Positions 5,279-5,426 of a stretch of 5,426 nt of DNA are shown in pieces. The DNA is from Spirosomataceae bacterium (GTDB lineage: Bacteria > Bacteroidota > Bacteroidia > Cytophagales > Spirosomataceae): the NCBI GenBank assembly GCA_030731175.1, contig JANQUM010000227.1, positions 1 through 5,426 on the forward strand. Reading direction: 5' to 3'. The translations under genes were made by a program, and so were the position numbers. Numbering within the stretch: position 1 is the first letter of the stretch; each line of letters opens with the position of its first letter. Under the pieces are notes generated by a model, which was given only the letters and a program-made list of their open reading frames with translations, had not been told where the DNA came from and did not search any database.

Positions 5279-5425
5279 TCAATTTTGATGTTTGCGTCTA
5301 TTTTTAATGTATGACTTTATATAATAATAGGGAAAGAACAAGAATGGCAAACTGAAAAATAACACTTCAAAAAAGTTTTCTAAAAGATTCCGCCTTAAAA
5401 GAGGGGTATTATTTGCAGGGTATAT
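5279..5425 (-). CDS. Possible C-terminal fragment of a membrane protein, start outside the window
   Basis: On the minus strand one frame is open from the right edge for 48 codons to a TGA at 5281-5279. The peptide has NTPLLRRNLLENFFE, then a strongly hydrophobic stretch VLFFSLPFLFFPYYYI, then a basic tail KSYIKNRRKHQN. This pattern (one membrane helix followed by a positive cytoplasmic tail) is what the end of a multi-pass inner-membrane protein would look like. The region is AT-rich, so the Phe/Tyr content could also come from base composition. The family is not recognisable. The 3' end abuts a palindromic element, and the gene would converge on the CIA30 gene. Confidence 0.42.
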   Translation of the reverse strand: MYPANNTPLLRRNLLENFFEVLFFSLPFLFFPYYYIKSYIKNRRKHQN

Positions 5426-5426
5426 C

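Noticed and set aside
5281..5426. Tiny plus-strand ORFs (8 and 14 codons from ATGs near 5288 and 5311)
   Set aside because: They are too short, lack ribosome binding sites and lie opposite a longer open frame.

Overview
The window looks like chromosomal DNA of a Bacteroidota bacterium, most likely of the Cytophagales or a related group. The main evidence is the large secreted multi-domain protein on the left. Its mature N-terminus begins THIRAGEI, followed by a DTDGDSLSYRL segment, a TFTINPRTGDLIWDAP segment and repeated fibronectin type III (FN3) modules, an arrangement typical of Bacteroidota surface proteins. Moderate-to-low GC content, A/T-rich leaders with little Shine-Dalgarno signal and palindromic intergenic repeats agree with this. 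The genus cannot be fixed from the sequence alone.

Left part (1-2397, minus strand): one gene with no stop codon over 799 codons. It starts inside the window and runs off the left edge. It encodes an exported adhesin-like protein with a signal peptide, a conserved N-terminal beta-domain, cadherin/Ig-like modules and at least three complete FN3 domains plus the start of a fourth. Its C-terminus, where a type IX secretion or 'gliding motility-associated' domain would be expected, is outside the window.

Middle (2398-3589): a divergent intergenic region of about 260 bp, then a 10-helix EamA/DMT-family inner-membrane transporter on the plus strand. The open frame extends upstream of the family start at 2660 to a TTG at 2495, but that extension does not look like transporter sequence.

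Right-centre (3711-5032, plus strand): a possible three-gene unit. It begins with a small zeta-toxin-like P-loop kinase that uses a TTG start. Next is a 60-residue basic protein that overlaps the kinase by 8 nt and is a candidate antitoxin or partner. After a 37-nt gap comes a secreted CIA30-domain protein. The kinase and its small partner look like a toxin-antitoxin-type pair with the small gene second, the reverse of classical epsilon/zeta order. Co-transcription with the CIA30 gene is possible from spacing but unproven.

Right end (5033-5426): mostly non-coding. It holds a TCGA-containing repeat-like element directly after the CIA30 stop, a perfect 13-bp-stem hairpin (probable bidirectional terminator), a 20-codon open tail with no start, and a compound palindrome resembling a dispersed intergenic repeat. 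An open frame on the minus strand entering from the right edge may be the C-terminus of a membrane protein. No clearly undescribed system is demonstrated; the kinase/small-ORF pair is the best candidate for follow-up.
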